DNA of 64,000 nt from JAGNLA01 sp964639885. GTDB lineage: Bacteria > Caldisericota > Caldisericia > JAAYUI01. Below the pieces are notes generated by a model. It had not been told where the DNA came from and did not search any database. It worked only from the letters and a program-made list of their open reading frames with translations. The position numbers were made by a program, and so were the translations under genes. Shown here piece after piece: positions 52,893-61,392 of the stretch (position 1 is its first letter; every line of letters starts with the position of its first letter). The DNA lies in the NCBI GenBank assembly GCA_964639885.1, contig CAZXEH010000007.1, positions 14,207 through 78,206 of the forward strand, read 5' to 3'.

Positions 52893-52901
52893 ATTATATC
52901 A
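52893..52901 (-). promoter_or_regulatory. Extended -10 promoter of the kinase-AAA gene
   Basis: TGA-TATAAT on the minus strand, ending seven bases before a GTG. No convincing -35 is found 15-19 bp upstream, as expected for extended -10 promoters. Confidence 0.55.
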
Positions 52902-52919
52902 ACAAGTCAATTAATATAG

Positions 52920-52947
52920 TTGACAATGTGTGTACCAAACTTAAAAT
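52920..52947 (+). promoter_or_regulatory. Promoter of rpsF operon
   Basis: TTGACA (52920-52925) and TAAAAT (52942-52947), 16 bp apart. The predicted start is near 52954, giving a leader of about 60 nt. Confidence 0.7.
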
Positions 52948-52960
52948 TTTATGTTTGTCA

Positions 52961-53010
52961 AACCTTCTGGTCAGGCTAACCTGACCCGATGAGACCACAG
53001 GAGGAATTTA
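52961..53010 (+). promoter_or_regulatory. Possible S6:S18 autoregulatory RNA leader
   Basis: The rpsF leader holds a perfect hairpin GGTCAGG-CTAA-CCTGACC (52969-52986), followed by CCGATGAGA and then CCACAG, which can pair with an upstream CTGG. The result is a stem with a 3'-side bulge containing CCG. The known S6:S18-binding leader is described as a stem with a bulged conserved CCG before the Shine-Dalgarno of rpsF, and this operon contains both S6 and S18. The hairpin is seen; the binding role is inference. Confidence 0.5.
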
Positions 53011-53013
53011 TTA

Positions 53014-53439
53014 ATGAAATTGTACGAACAGATGTTCATCCTCACACCAAATCTGGATGAGGAGGGCGAAAAAGCGCTCGTTGCCAAGCTCACTGACACG
53101 ATCACAACCGAAGGCGGAGAGATCGTTGACAGCAAGAGATGGGGAAAGCGCAGACTCGCCTATGAGATTAAGGGAAATCAGGAAGGCATTTACTGGGTCA
53201 ACACCTTCAAGGCTCCTCCGACAACAATCGCAGAGCTTAGAAGACTCGTCAGAATCAGTGAAGGATTCGTAAGAGACGTCCTCATCGACCTGACCTATGC
53301 CCAGAAAGCCGCAAAGAGACGTGAGGAATGGCTCAAAGCCTCTGAAGCCAGAAGAGCCAACAGACGCATGGCAGCCCCGAAGGAAGAGCCGGCATTTGTT
53401 GAGCAGATGGTGGAAATGCCGAAGGAAGAACAAGCCTGA
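53014..53439 (+). CDS. rpsF: Ribosomal protein bS6
   Basis: The 141-residue protein shows the bS6 pattern: YEQMFILTPNLDEEGEKALV at the start and WGKRRLAYEIKGNQEGIYWVNTF in the middle, with an extended charged tail of about 40 residues. It binds the small ribosomal subunit with S18, encoded two genes later. The Shine-Dalgarno AGGAGG lies eight bases before the ATG. Its stop overlaps the ssb start by one base (TGATG). Confidence 0.95.
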   Translation: MKLYEQMFILTPNLDEEGEKALVAKLTDTITTEGGEIVDSKRWGKRRLAYEIKGNQEGIYWVNTFKAPPTTIAELRRLVRISEGFVRDVLIDLTYAQKAAKRREEWLKASEARRANRRMAAPKEEPAFVEQMVEMPKEEQA

Positions 53440-53876
53440 TGCTTAACAAAGTCCTTCTCATCGGAAATCTCACGCAGGATCCCGAACTCCGCTACACCCC
53501 ACAGGGTACACCGGTGGCAACTGTCAGGCTTGCCTGCACAGAAAAGTACAGACCGGCAGGCGGTGGAGACCTCAAGGAAGACACCCTTTTTATCAATTGC
53601 GTCCTTTGGCGTAACCAGGCAACGGTTGCCCACCAGTATCTCAAGAAGGGCAGCAGATGTTATCTGGAAGGAAAGCTTTCAATCAGAGACTACGAGAAGG
53701 ACGGCATCAAACGCTGGATCACAGAAGTAATCGTAAACAAGATGGTTCTGCTTGACAGAAGACCGTCGGACGGATCAGCCCCTGCAGCCGGAAAACCGGA
53801 CACAGGCAAATCCGCACCAGCAGACGAGGATTTCTCGATCCCGGATTTCAACGACGAAGACATACCGTTTTCTTGA
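53439..53876 (+). CDS. ssb: Single-stranded DNA-binding protein
   Basis: The 145-residue protein has the OB fold of SSB (NKVLLIGNLTQDPELRYTPQGTPVATVRLA) and ends in the acidic tip FNDEDIPFS that binds replication and repair partners; the usual last residue F is followed here by Ser. It protects single-stranded DNA and recruits repair enzymes. It sits in the classic rpsF-ssb-rpsR order, starts within the stop of rpsF, and has a Pro/Ala/Asp-rich linker between the OB domain and the tip. Confidence 0.95.
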   Translation: MLNKVLLIGNLTQDPELRYTPQGTPVATVRLACTEKYRPAGGGDLKEDTLFINCVLWRNQATVAHQYLKKGSRCYLEGKLSIRDYEKDGIKRWITEVIVNKMVLLDRRPSDGSAPAAGKPDTGKSAPADEDFSIPDFNDEDIPFS

Positions 53877-53897
53877 TAAGAAAAGGAGCAAAAGAAA

Positions 53898-54155
53898 ATG
53901 CCAATGGATTTTGACAAGAAGAGGCCGAGAGGCAAAAAATTCTCCAAACCGAGAAAGAAAATATGCACATTCTGTGCTGAGCACCAGGATTACGTTGACT
54001 TCAAGGACGTTTCCAGGCTCCAGAGATTTGTTACCGACACCGGCAAGATCCTTCCAAGAAGGGCAACCGGCACATGCGCAATGCACCAGAGAAGGGTGAC
54101 CGAGGCAGTCAAGCTCGCAAGAGAAATCGCTCTGCTTCCGTTTGTGGTGAAATGA
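53898..54155 (+). CDS. rpsR: Ribosomal protein bS18
   Basis: The 85-residue protein has the bS18 features KKICTFCAEHQDYVDFKD at the start, DTGKILPRRATGTCAMHQRRVTEAVKLAREIALLPF, and a basic N terminus. The two early cysteines and the later Cys-x-x-His may bind zinc. A Shine-Dalgarno AAAGGAG precedes the ATG. Its stop overlaps the start of rplI. Confidence 0.95.
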   Translation: MPMDFDKKRPRGKKFSKPRKKICTFCAEHQDYVDFKDVSRLQRFVTDTGKILPRRATGTCAMHQRRVTEAVKLAREIALLPFVVK

Positions 54156-54607
54156 TGAAGCTGAAAGTGATCCTTCTTAAAGACGTTCCAAAACTCGGCG
54201 CCAAGGGATCAGTCGTTGACGTGGCCACTGGCTTTGGCAACAACTTCCTCATCAAGAGGGGATTTGCCCAGGTTGCAACACCATCCGCTGTCACAAACCT
54301 CAACTATCACCTTGAGATTTCAGACAAGCAGTCGGCAAAAGCAAAGGCAAAAGCCGAAGAAGTCAAGAATGCTTTCGAGTCAAAGACACTCGAGGTCACA
54401 GCAAAAGCCGGCCCGACAGGCACACTGTTCGGATCAGTGACAACCGACACACTCTCAAAGCTCATCAAGCGCGAGCTCAAAGTGGTGGTTGACAGGCACG
54501 ACATCATCATCGAAAACCCGATCAAGACCTGCGGAATGCACTCCGTCAAGGTAAGGATCCACCATGATGTGGAAGCCACCCTCAAGATCGAAGTCAAGAA
54601 CGCCTGA
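54152..54607 (+). CDS. rplI: Ribosomal protein bL9
   Basis: The 151-residue protein has the bL9 N-terminal domain (KVILLKDVPKLGAKGSVVDVATGFGNNFLI) and the C-terminal domain after a long helix (SAKAKAKAEEVKNAFES; then GTLFGSVTTDTLSKLIKRE). Two ATGs are adjacent (54152 and 54155), both overlapping the rpsR stop. The open frame continues further upstream inside rpsR but the start is fixed by homology. It is the last gene of the operon and a strong terminator follows. Confidence 0.94.
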   Translation: MMKLKVILLKDVPKLGAKGSVVDVATGFGNNFLIKRGFAQVATPSAVTNLNYHLEISDKQSAKAKAKAEEVKNAFESKTLEVTAKAGPTGTLFGSVTTDTLSKLIKRELKVVVDRHDIIIENPIKTCGMHSVKVRIHHDVEATLKIEVKNA

Positions 54608-54624
54608 TTAAATCTAAATCCAAT

Positions 54625-54657
54625 ATAAAAACCCTGGCATCATGCCAGGGTTTTTAT
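54625..54657. terminator. Bidirectional terminator between rplI and the methyltransferase
   Basis: A 16-base inverted repeat, ATAAAAACCCTGGCAT with ATGCCAGGGTTTTTAT around a single C, gives an A/T-flanked GC stem. It serves rplI on the plus strand and the methyltransferase (stop near 54665) on the minus strand. Confidence 0.9.
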
Positions 54658-54664
54658 TTGATAG

Positions 54665-55393
54665 CTATATTTTCCGAATTATCGCCACGAAGCCATTGTT
54701 TTCATCACCCAAGGTTGAGTCTAATTTCCAGCCTGTTCCATCAACAATCGCCCTAATCTCATCTGGTGAAGCCAACAAAAAATCGAAATATGGTGTCTTG
54801 TAGTCAAGATGCCTGATCCTTATCCTCAATTGACCTGACATCCTGCCTTTTTTTCTGTTCCGTTCGAAATAACGCAGATCGTGTTGGAATGGGGTTCCGT
54901 AGGGATTGATCGATTCAGCGATTATAACAGCATCATCTGTTGTTATTTCTTTCATACGACCCAGTATTTGTCTTGCCTTGTCGAAGGATTGCAATAATCC
55001 GAATCCGTTACCAAACATGACTACTGTGTCAAATCTTCCAAGACTGCTGTTTATTTCATCGATTCCGACCGGAAAGACATTCCTTGCTCCTCTGGACTGG
55101 CAAACCTTGACGGCAAGTTCAGAGTTATCGATTCCCACGACATCGAAACCTTTTTCCTGAAAAAAGAGAGTGAACCTTCCGGCTCCGCACCCAATGTCAA
55201 GAATCCTGCCTTTTGCAAGCGAGATCGCATCCCGTATTCGGGGACTCCAGGAATCAAAGGTCGAAAAATAGGTTCTTGGCCCACCGCCAACGTTGATTAA
55301 ACCGTCATCCCTCTCAATAATTTCAAAAACATGCTCGCCATCGGAAAAATCCTTCAGAAGCTTGCCATTCCCATCTTTCTTCCCTCTCAGCAT
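54665..55393 (-). CDS. SAM-dependent methyltransferase of unknown substrate
   Basis: The 242-residue protein has the class I motif ILDIGCGAGRFTLFFQEKGFDVVGIDNS, FDTVVMFGNGFGLL as motif II, and a following beta-rich part. It is predicted cytosolic. The Shine-Dalgarno AAGGAGA precedes the ATG. No substrate can be inferred; the neighbours (ribosomal operon, HSDR_N protein) give no clear link. Confidence 0.8.
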   Translation of the reverse strand: MLRGKKDGNGKLLKDFSDGEHVFEIIERDDGLINVGGGPRTYFSTFDSWSPRIRDAISLAKGRILDIGCGAGRFTLFFQEKGFDVVGIDNSELAVKVCQSRGARNVFPVGIDEINSSLGRFDTVVMFGNGFGLLQSFDKARQILGRMKEITTDDAVIIAESINPYGTPFQHDLRYFERNRKKGRMSGQLRIRIRHLDYKTPYFDFLLASPDEIRAIVDGTGWKLDSTLGDENNGFVAIIRKI

Positions 55394-55470
55394 TTTGGTC
55401 TCCTTCAGACTCAGTCAGTATGAATATTGCCAATATATATCTATCAGAAAAGTCAGTACAAATCAAAGCA

Positions 55471-55498
55471 AAAACCGGAGGCTGACACCTCCGGTTTT
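55471..55498 (-). terminator. Terminator of the HSDR_N-like gene
   Basis: An 11-bp stem AAAACCGGAGG/CCTCCGGTTTT with a six-base loop, ending in a T-run on the minus strand, 15 bp after the stop. Confidence 0.8.
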
Positions 55499-55513
55499 AT
55501 TGTTGCTGTCATT

Positions 55514-56686
55514 CTATTTTTCGGCTGTTTCAGTTGTTCCCGGTACTTCCGGTGGCTTTTCAACCGAAGGTTTTGTTTGTTCGGACTTTGGTTCCTTCTT
55601 GGCCTGTTCTTTGGCTGAAAGGATTTTTGCAATCGTCGCTGTTATCTTGTCAGCGTGCTCGATGAGCTTGTCAACCGATTTTATTTCAATCTTGCCGAGT
55701 TTCTCAAAATCAGGGTTAGTAGGAAAACTTATTTGCAACATACCTGGGTCATTGAAATAAAGCCTGATTATTCTTGTGTTTGATGTGAGAATATCGCAAT
55801 AATTCTCAGAGTCTCTCAACACTATTTTTTCAGGTGGAATCATCTTGTAAAGAATGCTCTTGACAATCGCCAAAGCTTGCATCTCTTCAACAGTCGTGAT
55901 GATTGCTGATTTCTCAACCACCGTTTCAGTCGGTTTTGTCTGCTGCTCTGTCTGTTGTGCCTGCGTTGTTTCCTTCAGTCGTGCAATCTGGGCATCAAAG
56001 AAGTCCTGCTCAAACTGGATTACAGCCTTTTTGATGTGTTCGCGGAATTCCTCCAGAATTGCATCATTGCATCTTTTGATGAACTGCATCTGCTTTGTAA
56101 CGTACTTGACCAAGTCCTCCGATGGATTTGCAAACTCGCGCCTCAGAACCTCAACGGTTGCCGAATAGTTGCGGATTTTGATGATGTCGGAGTTGATGAC
56201 GTCGGTTTTTGTTATGTTTGCTTTCGAAAACATTTCGAGCCTTGTGATGTGGCTTTCTTTAAGAGCACCAAAGTCGAAAACAAAGAAAGGTTCAGTGTCC
56301 ATGATGTTTTCGGCGTTAAGGTCGGTGTAGAACTTGTAAACGATGCCGTTGGTGAGCACGCCGATGTTGCATTCCTGGACATGGTGGAAGTAGTTTGCAA
56401 GCTGGCTTTCCTTGCTGGCATCGAGATTGTCGCCAACCTGCTTGCACTCGATTAGCATGACGGTTTGAGGGCCAACTTTTATTGTGTAGTCAACCTTTTC
56501 ACCTTTTTTGGCCGCCCAGTCGGCGATGTATTCCGGAATCACCTCCGCAGCGTTGAAAACGTCGTAGCCGAGAATCTGCAAAAAAGGTAGAACAAATGAG
56601 GTTTTTGCTGCCTGCTCAGTTCCGACCAGTCCCTTTTGGTCAGCAATTTTCTTTGATAGCTCCTTGATTTTCTCAACAAATTCCAT
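55514..56686 (-). CDS. HSDR_N-like (type I restriction R N-terminal-type) nuclease-fold protein
   Basis: The 390-residue protein has an N-terminal PD-(D/E)xK-like domain: PFLQILGYDVFNAAEVIPEYI, KVDYTIKVGPQTVMLIECKQ (the Asp, Glu and Lys of the motif), then NYFHHVQECNIGVLTNGIVYKFYTD, as in HSDR_N proteins. A coiled linker and a C-terminal domain of unknown type follow, with a long Glu/Pro/Thr tail. No helicase or methylase partner is adjacent, although a type IIG enzyme lies 5 kb away. Similar solitary proteins are common and of unknown role. Shine-Dalgarno GGAGG before the ATG. Confidence 0.75.
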   Translation of the reverse strand: MEFVEKIKELSKKIADQKGLVGTEQAAKTSFVLPFLQILGYDVFNAAEVIPEYIADWAAKKGEKVDYTIKVGPQTVMLIECKQVGDNLDASKESQLANYFHHVQECNIGVLTNGIVYKFYTDLNAENIMDTEPFFVFDFGALKESHITRLEMFSKANITKTDVINSDIIKIRNYSATVEVLRREFANPSEDLVKYVTKQMQFIKRCNDAILEEFREHIKKAVIQFEQDFFDAQIARLKETTQAQQTEQQTKPTETVVEKSAIITTVEEMQALAIVKSILYKMIPPEKIVLRDSENYCDILTSNTRIIRLYFNDPGMLQISFPTNPDFEKLGKIEIKSVDKLIEHADKITATIAKILSAKEQAKKEPKSEQTKPSVEKPPEVPGTTETAEK

Positions 56687-56816
56687 TTAACCTCCAATAT
56701 ATAAATTAATAACCATTTTTTATGGGTATGTCAAATGTAACGCTGTTGAAACCAATATTATTTGTGTTTAAAACAATCACAAAGAAAAACGACAAATTTA
56801 ATAAATAATCAATGAT

Positions 56817-57806
56817 TCATTGAACAGTCGAAGAAACGCCGTTCTCAGTTATAAAACCGTCAATCAAACCGGCTGGCGTGACATCAAAAGATGGGTTGAA
56901 GACTTTAACATCATCAGGCGCAATCTTTATCCCCTTCAACTCGGTCAACTCAGATGCCGGCCTTTCCTCAATTTTTATGGACTCGCCTGAAGGTGTTTTG
57001 CCATCAAACGTTGATAAAGGCGCAGCCACATAGAATGGTACCCCGAAATGCTTGGCTGTGATGGCAATTGTAAATGTTCCAATTTTATTGGCTGTGTCGC
57101 CATTTTTAGCGATTCTATCGGCTCCTACAACGATCAGATCAACATCTTTCATAACCGTTGAGATTGCCATGTCAGGAATCAGTGTTGCATCGATGTTGTT
57201 TTGCTTCAGCTCAAAACTTGTGAGCCTCGCTCCTTGAAGATATGGTCTTGTTTCAGTGTTGATAACGTGTATTTGTTTGCCTTCAACGAGCTTTGCCCAG
57301 GTTATCGTGCCCAGGGCGGTGCCAAACCCTCCGGCAGCCAGGCTTCCTGTGTTGCAATGAGTCAGAATCGTCGACCCATCCTTTATCAGGCTGGAGCCAA
57401 TCTTTGCAATTGAAAACGATCTCCTGTGATCGTCAAGTTCGAGGTTTAACGCCGTCTGAACCGGGTTTTCCGAGGAAGCAACCTGATCAACTGCCCACAT
57501 GAGATTTACAGCCGTTGGCCTCGCAGATTTCATTTTTGTGGCAATTTCTTTGAGGTTTTCACAGGCTTTATGGGCTAGAGCCATTCCATAGGCGCCACAG
57601 ATTCCAATGACAGGTGCACCTCGTGTTGCCATTAATTTTATCGCATCGAAGCAGTCTTGCCATGTTCCGGCTGTCAGATATTTGATTTCATGAGGCAAAA
57701 GCCTTTGGTCTAGTATTTCGAGACAGTCACCACGCCAGATCAATGGCCTTGGAACTTTGGACAATCCAAGCAATTCATGGATTTGCTCCTTTGAAAAATC
57801 AAGCAC
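56817..57806 (-). CDS. mtnA: S-methyl-5-thioribose-1-phosphate isomerase
   Basis: The 329-residue protein matches MtnA: MATRGAPVIGICGAYGMAL, LTHCNTGSLAAGGFG with the catalytic cysteine, and VGADRIAKNGDTANKIGT with the catalytic aspartate. It converts methylthioribose-1-phosphate to methylthioribulose-1-phosphate. The GTG start at 57806 overlaps the end of mtnP by 8 nt. It is the last gene of the MTA-salvage operon. No mtnB, mtnC or mtnD follows in the window. Confidence 0.93.
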   Translation of the reverse strand: MLDFSKEQIHELLGLSKVPRPLIWRGDCLEILDQRLLPHEIKYLTAGTWQDCFDAIKLMATRGAPVIGICGAYGMALAHKACENLKEIATKMKSARPTAVNLMWAVDQVASSENPVQTALNLELDDHRRSFSIAKIGSSLIKDGSTILTHCNTGSLAAGGFGTALGTITWAKLVEGKQIHVINTETRPYLQGARLTSFELKQNNIDATLIPDMAISTVMKDVDLIVVGADRIAKNGDTANKIGTFTIAITAKHFGVPFYVAAPLSTFDGKTPSGESIKIEERPASELTELKGIKIAPDDVKVFNPSFDVTPAGLIDGFITENGVSSTVQ

Positions 57807-58569
57807 TCATCGGCTCCGTCGGCTTTTGGCAGGAAGGGTCGGATGAGGCAAGTTTTGCAACGGTTTTCAGGATTTCCGAGAGCTGGGCGATACGAAGGTT
57901 GAAAGTGTCCATCACCTCTTTGTGGCCAAGCGGGTGTTTTGCAACGCCTGCAGCAAGGTTTGTTATGACTGCAACCCCTCCGAACGCAATTCCAAGTTCG
58001 TTTGCAAGCGCAACTTCAGGACATCCGGTCATTCCAACGATTGTTCCGCCCATGACCGAGAAAGCCTTGATCTCGGCAGGCGTTTCATACCTTGGGCCTT
58101 CAGTGCAGACATATACAGCGTCGGGATGAAACACTGCGTGTTCCTTTATCAACGCCTCCTCAATGAATTCCTGGAGCTTGGGGTTGTATGGTCGTGAAAC
58201 ATCGGTATGAACAACCTTCCCCGGTTGGTCATAAATTGTACCGACACGACTTTTAGTAAAATCAATGAACTGGTCGCAGATTGCAAAATCGCCGGGAACC
58301 ATCTTCGGATTGATTCCACCGACGGCATAAGTGGCAACAATATCGGTTATTCCAATATCTGAAAGGGCAGAAATGTTTGCTCGGTAGTTGATAGCGGATG
58401 GCGAAACCTTGTGTCCTTTTCCATGACGCGCCAGAAATGCAACTTCAAATTCATCGAGCCAGCCTGTTTTTACAAGGGCATCGCCGTATCTGGTTTTTAT
58501 CGTTTCTTCCTTGGCGCCTTCGAGCCATGAAATGTCGTACACACCAGAACCGCCGATTATTCCTATCAC
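57799..58569 (-). CDS. mtnP: S-methyl-5'-thioadenosine (or thioinosine) phosphorylase
   Basis: The 256-residue protein is a purine-nucleoside-phosphorylase-type enzyme with IGIIGGSGVYDI, FLARHGKGHKVSPSAINYRANI, YVCTEGPRYETPAEI and GMTGCPEVALANELGI. It would split methylthioadenosine (or methylthioinosine made by MtaD) to the base and methylthioribose-1-phosphate for MtnA. It overlaps mtaD by 4 nt and mtnA by 8 nt. The presence of an MTA deaminase next door suggests methylthioinosine as a possible substrate. Confidence 0.9.
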   Translation of the reverse strand: MIGIIGGSGVYDISWLEGAKEETIKTRYGDALVKTGWLDEFEVAFLARHGKGHKVSPSAINYRANISALSDIGITDIVATYAVGGINPKMVPGDFAICDQFIDFTKSRVGTIYDQPGKVVHTDVSRPYNPKLQEFIEEALIKEHAVFHPDAVYVCTEGPRYETPAEIKAFSVMGGTIVGMTGCPEVALANELGIAFGGVAVITNLAAGVAKHPLGHKEVMDTFNLRIAQLSEILKTVAKLASSDPSCQKPTEPMSA

Positions 58570-59831
58570 ACAAGCCTCCTAGCAATCTCGTTGACTTTGG
58601 AAACAGTCTCTTCCACGTCGAAAGTCTGAATTTCCCTGTCCCAGACAGCAAAGTTTCCATCAACCATCACGTGCCTGACATCGCTAGGTTTTACCGCGTA
58701 AACAAGGTGCGAGACATGGGAGAAAACCGGTTGCAGCCTTACATCTGAGAAATCAATCACGATCAGGTCGGCAAGATTTCCAGCTTCAAGCGAACCGAGA
58801 TTGTTCCAGCCAAGAGCCTTTGCACCATTTTTTGTTGCCATCTGAAGCGCCTGTTTCGCAGGAACCTTTAGCGGATCGCCGGTGACCTTGGCCGATAGCG
58901 CCACCCAGCGCATCTCTTCCCACATGTCCAGATCGTTGTTGCTGGCCGGGCCGTCGGTTCCTATGGATACGTTAATGCCTTTGTCCACCATTTCACCGAT
59001 TCTTGCCAAACCAGATGCGAGCTTGAAATTGGAGCCAACGTTTAAAGCTATATTGACGTTTTTAGCTTTCATTATAGCCATGTCTTCATCAGTCAGATGA
59101 ACACAGTGGGCAGCAATTGTCGGAACGTCAAAAGCACCGATAGAATCAAGAATTTTTACCGGTGACATACCGTTGGTTGCGATGCAGTCTTCGTTTTCTT
59201 TGACAGTTTCGGAGATGTGCATGTGGATGCCAAGGTTGTTTTCCTTTGCAGCAGCCACAATCTTTTTCATGAAATCCACCGGGCAGGTGTAGATGGCGTG
59301 TGGGCCAAGGCAGGTGTGAATCCTGTCGTTTTCAGCGTTTTGCCACTTTTTGGCAAATTCGGTTCCGTTTTTGATGGCCTCATCTCCGCCAAACTGGGTC
59401 ATACCAAGGCAGATGTTAGCCCTGATGCCTGTTTCTGCCACAGCGTCAGCCACACGATTCGTGAAATACATGTCGGCAAAACATGTTGTTCCGCCCAGCA
59501 AAAACTCAGCAATAGCCAGTTTTGCGCCCCAGTAAATATCATCCGGGGTCATCTTTTCCTCACGCGGGAAAATGTGCTTGAAAAGCCAGTCCTGAAGATT
59601 CACATCATCGGCAATACCGCGTAAAAGCGACATGCTTGCGTGCGTGTGGGTGTTTACCAAACCGGGCATAACCACCATGCCTGAAAAATCCAACTCCGAA
59701 TCAAATTCACCACTAGGTTTTTGTGCGCCAATATATTCAATTTTATTGCCAGAGATGGCTATATAGCCGTCAAATTCGTTCGGAAGTGCGTCAGAGACTG
59801 GAACCAGCCTACCTTTGATGAGCGTTTTCAA
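58566..59831 (-). CDS. mtaD: 5-methylthioadenosine/S-adenosylhomocysteine deaminase
   Basis: The 421-residue amidohydrolase has the metal site HTHASMSLLRGIADD, HMHISETVKEN, HCVHLTDED and GTDGPASNND. It deaminates methylthioadenosine and S-adenosylhomocysteine to the inosine forms. It starts within the end of the nnrD gene (23-nt overlap) and overlaps mtnP by 4 nt. Together with MtnP and MtnA it makes a compact route from MTA to methylthioribulose-1-phosphate. A Shine-Dalgarno-like GGAGG lies in the upstream gene. Confidence 0.92.
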   Translation of the reverse strand: MKTLIKGRLVPVSDALPNEFDGYIAISGNKIEYIGAQKPSGEFDSELDFSGMVVMPGLVNTHTHASMSLLRGIADDVNLQDWLFKHIFPREEKMTPDDIYWGAKLAIAEFLLGGTTCFADMYFTNRVADAVAETGIRANICLGMTQFGGDEAIKNGTEFAKKWQNAENDRIHTCLGPHAIYTCPVDFMKKIVAAAKENNLGIHMHISETVKENEDCIATNGMSPVKILDSIGAFDVPTIAAHCVHLTDEDMAIMKAKNVNIALNVGSNFKLASGLARIGEMVDKGINVSIGTDGPASNNDLDMWEEMRWVALSAKVTGDPLKVPAKQALQMATKNGAKALGWNNLGSLEAGNLADLIVIDFSDVRLQPVFSHVSHLVYAVKPSDVRHVMVDGNFAVWDREIQTFDVEETVSKVNEIARRLV

Positions 59832-61383
59832 GTGTTTCCTCCATGATTGTTTTGGGCAGGTTCATTGCAACTTCTGTCGATGTCACGCCGTGCTCTCCGG
59901 TCTCGGAGGAAGCCATTTCGCCGGCCTTCCCCAGCATGTAGCAACCGAGGCAGCCGGCCTCATAAGGGTCAAGACCCTGCGAAACCAAAGCTGCAATGCA
60001 GCCTGAAAGAACGTCGCCAGAACCGCCCTTTGCAAGCGATGTGTTGCCCGTGATGTTTATGGTTATCTGTCCTTTTGGTGAAGCAATGACCGTTCTTGCC
60101 GACTTCAAGACTGTGACGGCACCGAACCTCATTGCAAAACGTTTTGCCGTCGAAACCGGATCGGTTGCAAGATCGCTTGCTACAGTTCCGAAACGGCTCG
60201 CCTCGCCCCAGTGAGGAGTGATGATGGTTGGCCAACAGTTTTCAGCCCTCATCAAAACTGCGTCGGGCGATTTTGCTAGAAGCGAGAGGGCGTCGGCATC
60301 GATGAGCACCGGAATGTCGAGTTTTCCAAGAATCTCAGACATAATCGGCTTCAATCCTTCATCCCTTGAAACGCCTGGGCCGAAAACCACGCACGTGGCC
60401 TTGGAAGTTGCGTTCATGATCGCATCGATGGCCGATTTGTCAAACGTGCCGTTCTGGGTTGCTTTTGCTGAAGTGACGATGATTTCGGGATAGCGACCGG
60501 CAACCGAAGGGTAGATCGTCTCTGGAACGATAAGGTGTGTTATACCTGCGCCTGATTTTATCGAGCCCAAACCAGAAAGCATCGGGGCGCCGGGGAAGCT
60601 GGACGAACCGCCGACGATCAGAACCTTGCCAAAAGTGCCCTTGTGGCCGTTTGGAGGTCGTGTCGGGAAGAGCGCCCGTGCATCGCCATGCGTGAGAATG
60701 TTTGTGGGAATGTCGGGATCAGAGAGCAGAACCTCTGGAAATCCGACGTTTGTAAGCATCATCCTACCGACGTTCAAAGCGCCAGGGAACAGAAGATGGC
60801 CAATTTTTGGCAGGCCAAAAGTACACGTAATCTGCGCTTTCACAGCCAAACCCGGAATTTTGCCGGTTGAACCGTCAACACCCGAGGGAATGTCGCACGA
60901 GAGGACAGGCGCCCCAACCGAGTTTATCAGCTCGATTGCCTGAGCGATGTAGCCCTCTGGCGCATTTGTCAGGCCTGTGCCAAGCAGGCAGTCGATGATA
61001 AGGTCGCAGTTCTGGATCGCCCGTGAAAGATCATTCATCACTGCGTCGTTTGCACCTACATGAAGCTCGACAAAACCCGAGAAACCCTTTGCCAGAATGC
61101 CAAAATTCTGCCTGGTGTCCCCAGACAAATCCTCAATCGGGGCCAGCAGGAAAACACGAACCGGAATGCCCTGCATGGCAAGGTGCCTGGCCGTAACGAA
61201 GCCGTCTCCGCCGTTTCCGCCCTTGCCGCAAACGATCACCGGTTTTTTCGTTCCAAACTCGGTCTGAGCGACATCGGCAACGGTTGCGCCTGCATTTTCC
61301 ATCAGGAGCATCGACGGAACTCCGAACCTTGCTGTGGTTTGGGAGTCGATCTCCTTCATCTGCTGTGAGGTGACCACTTTCAT
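59809..61383 (-). CDS. nnrD: Bifunctional NAD(P)H-hydrate epimerase/dehydratase
   Basis: The 524-residue protein joins a YjeF-type epimerase domain (about 1-215, with GKGGNGGDGFVTARHL) and an ADP-dependent dehydratase domain (about 225-515, with GGSSSFPGAPMLSG and GNTSLAKGGSGDVLSGCIAAL). It repairs damaged NADH and NADPH. It is the first gene of the MTA-salvage operon. The start has no Shine-Dalgarno and lies nine bases after a TTGCCA-17-TAAAAT promoter, so leaderless translation is likely. Confidence 0.93.
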   Translation of the reverse strand: MKVVTSQQMKEIDSQTTARFGVPSMLLMENAGATVADVAQTEFGTKKPVIVCGKGGNGGDGFVTARHLAMQGIPVRVFLLAPIEDLSGDTRQNFGILAKGFSGFVELHVGANDAVMNDLSRAIQNCDLIIDCLLGTGLTNAPEGYIAQAIELINSVGAPVLSCDIPSGVDGSTGKIPGLAVKAQITCTFGLPKIGHLLFPGALNVGRMMLTNVGFPEVLLSDPDIPTNILTHGDARALFPTRPPNGHKGTFGKVLIVGGSSSFPGAPMLSGLGSIKSGAGITHLIVPETIYPSVAGRYPEIIVTSAKATQNGTFDKSAIDAIMNATSKATCVVFGPGVSRDEGLKPIMSEILGKLDIPVLIDADALSLLAKSPDAVLMRAENCWPTIITPHWGEASRFGTVASDLATDPVSTAKRFAMRFGAVTVLKSARTVIASPKGQITINITGNTSLAKGGSGDVLSGCIAALVSQGLDPYEAGCLGCYMLGKAGEMASSETGEHGVTSTEVAMNLPKTIMEETLENAHQR

Positions 61384-61392
61384 CTTGAGTTG

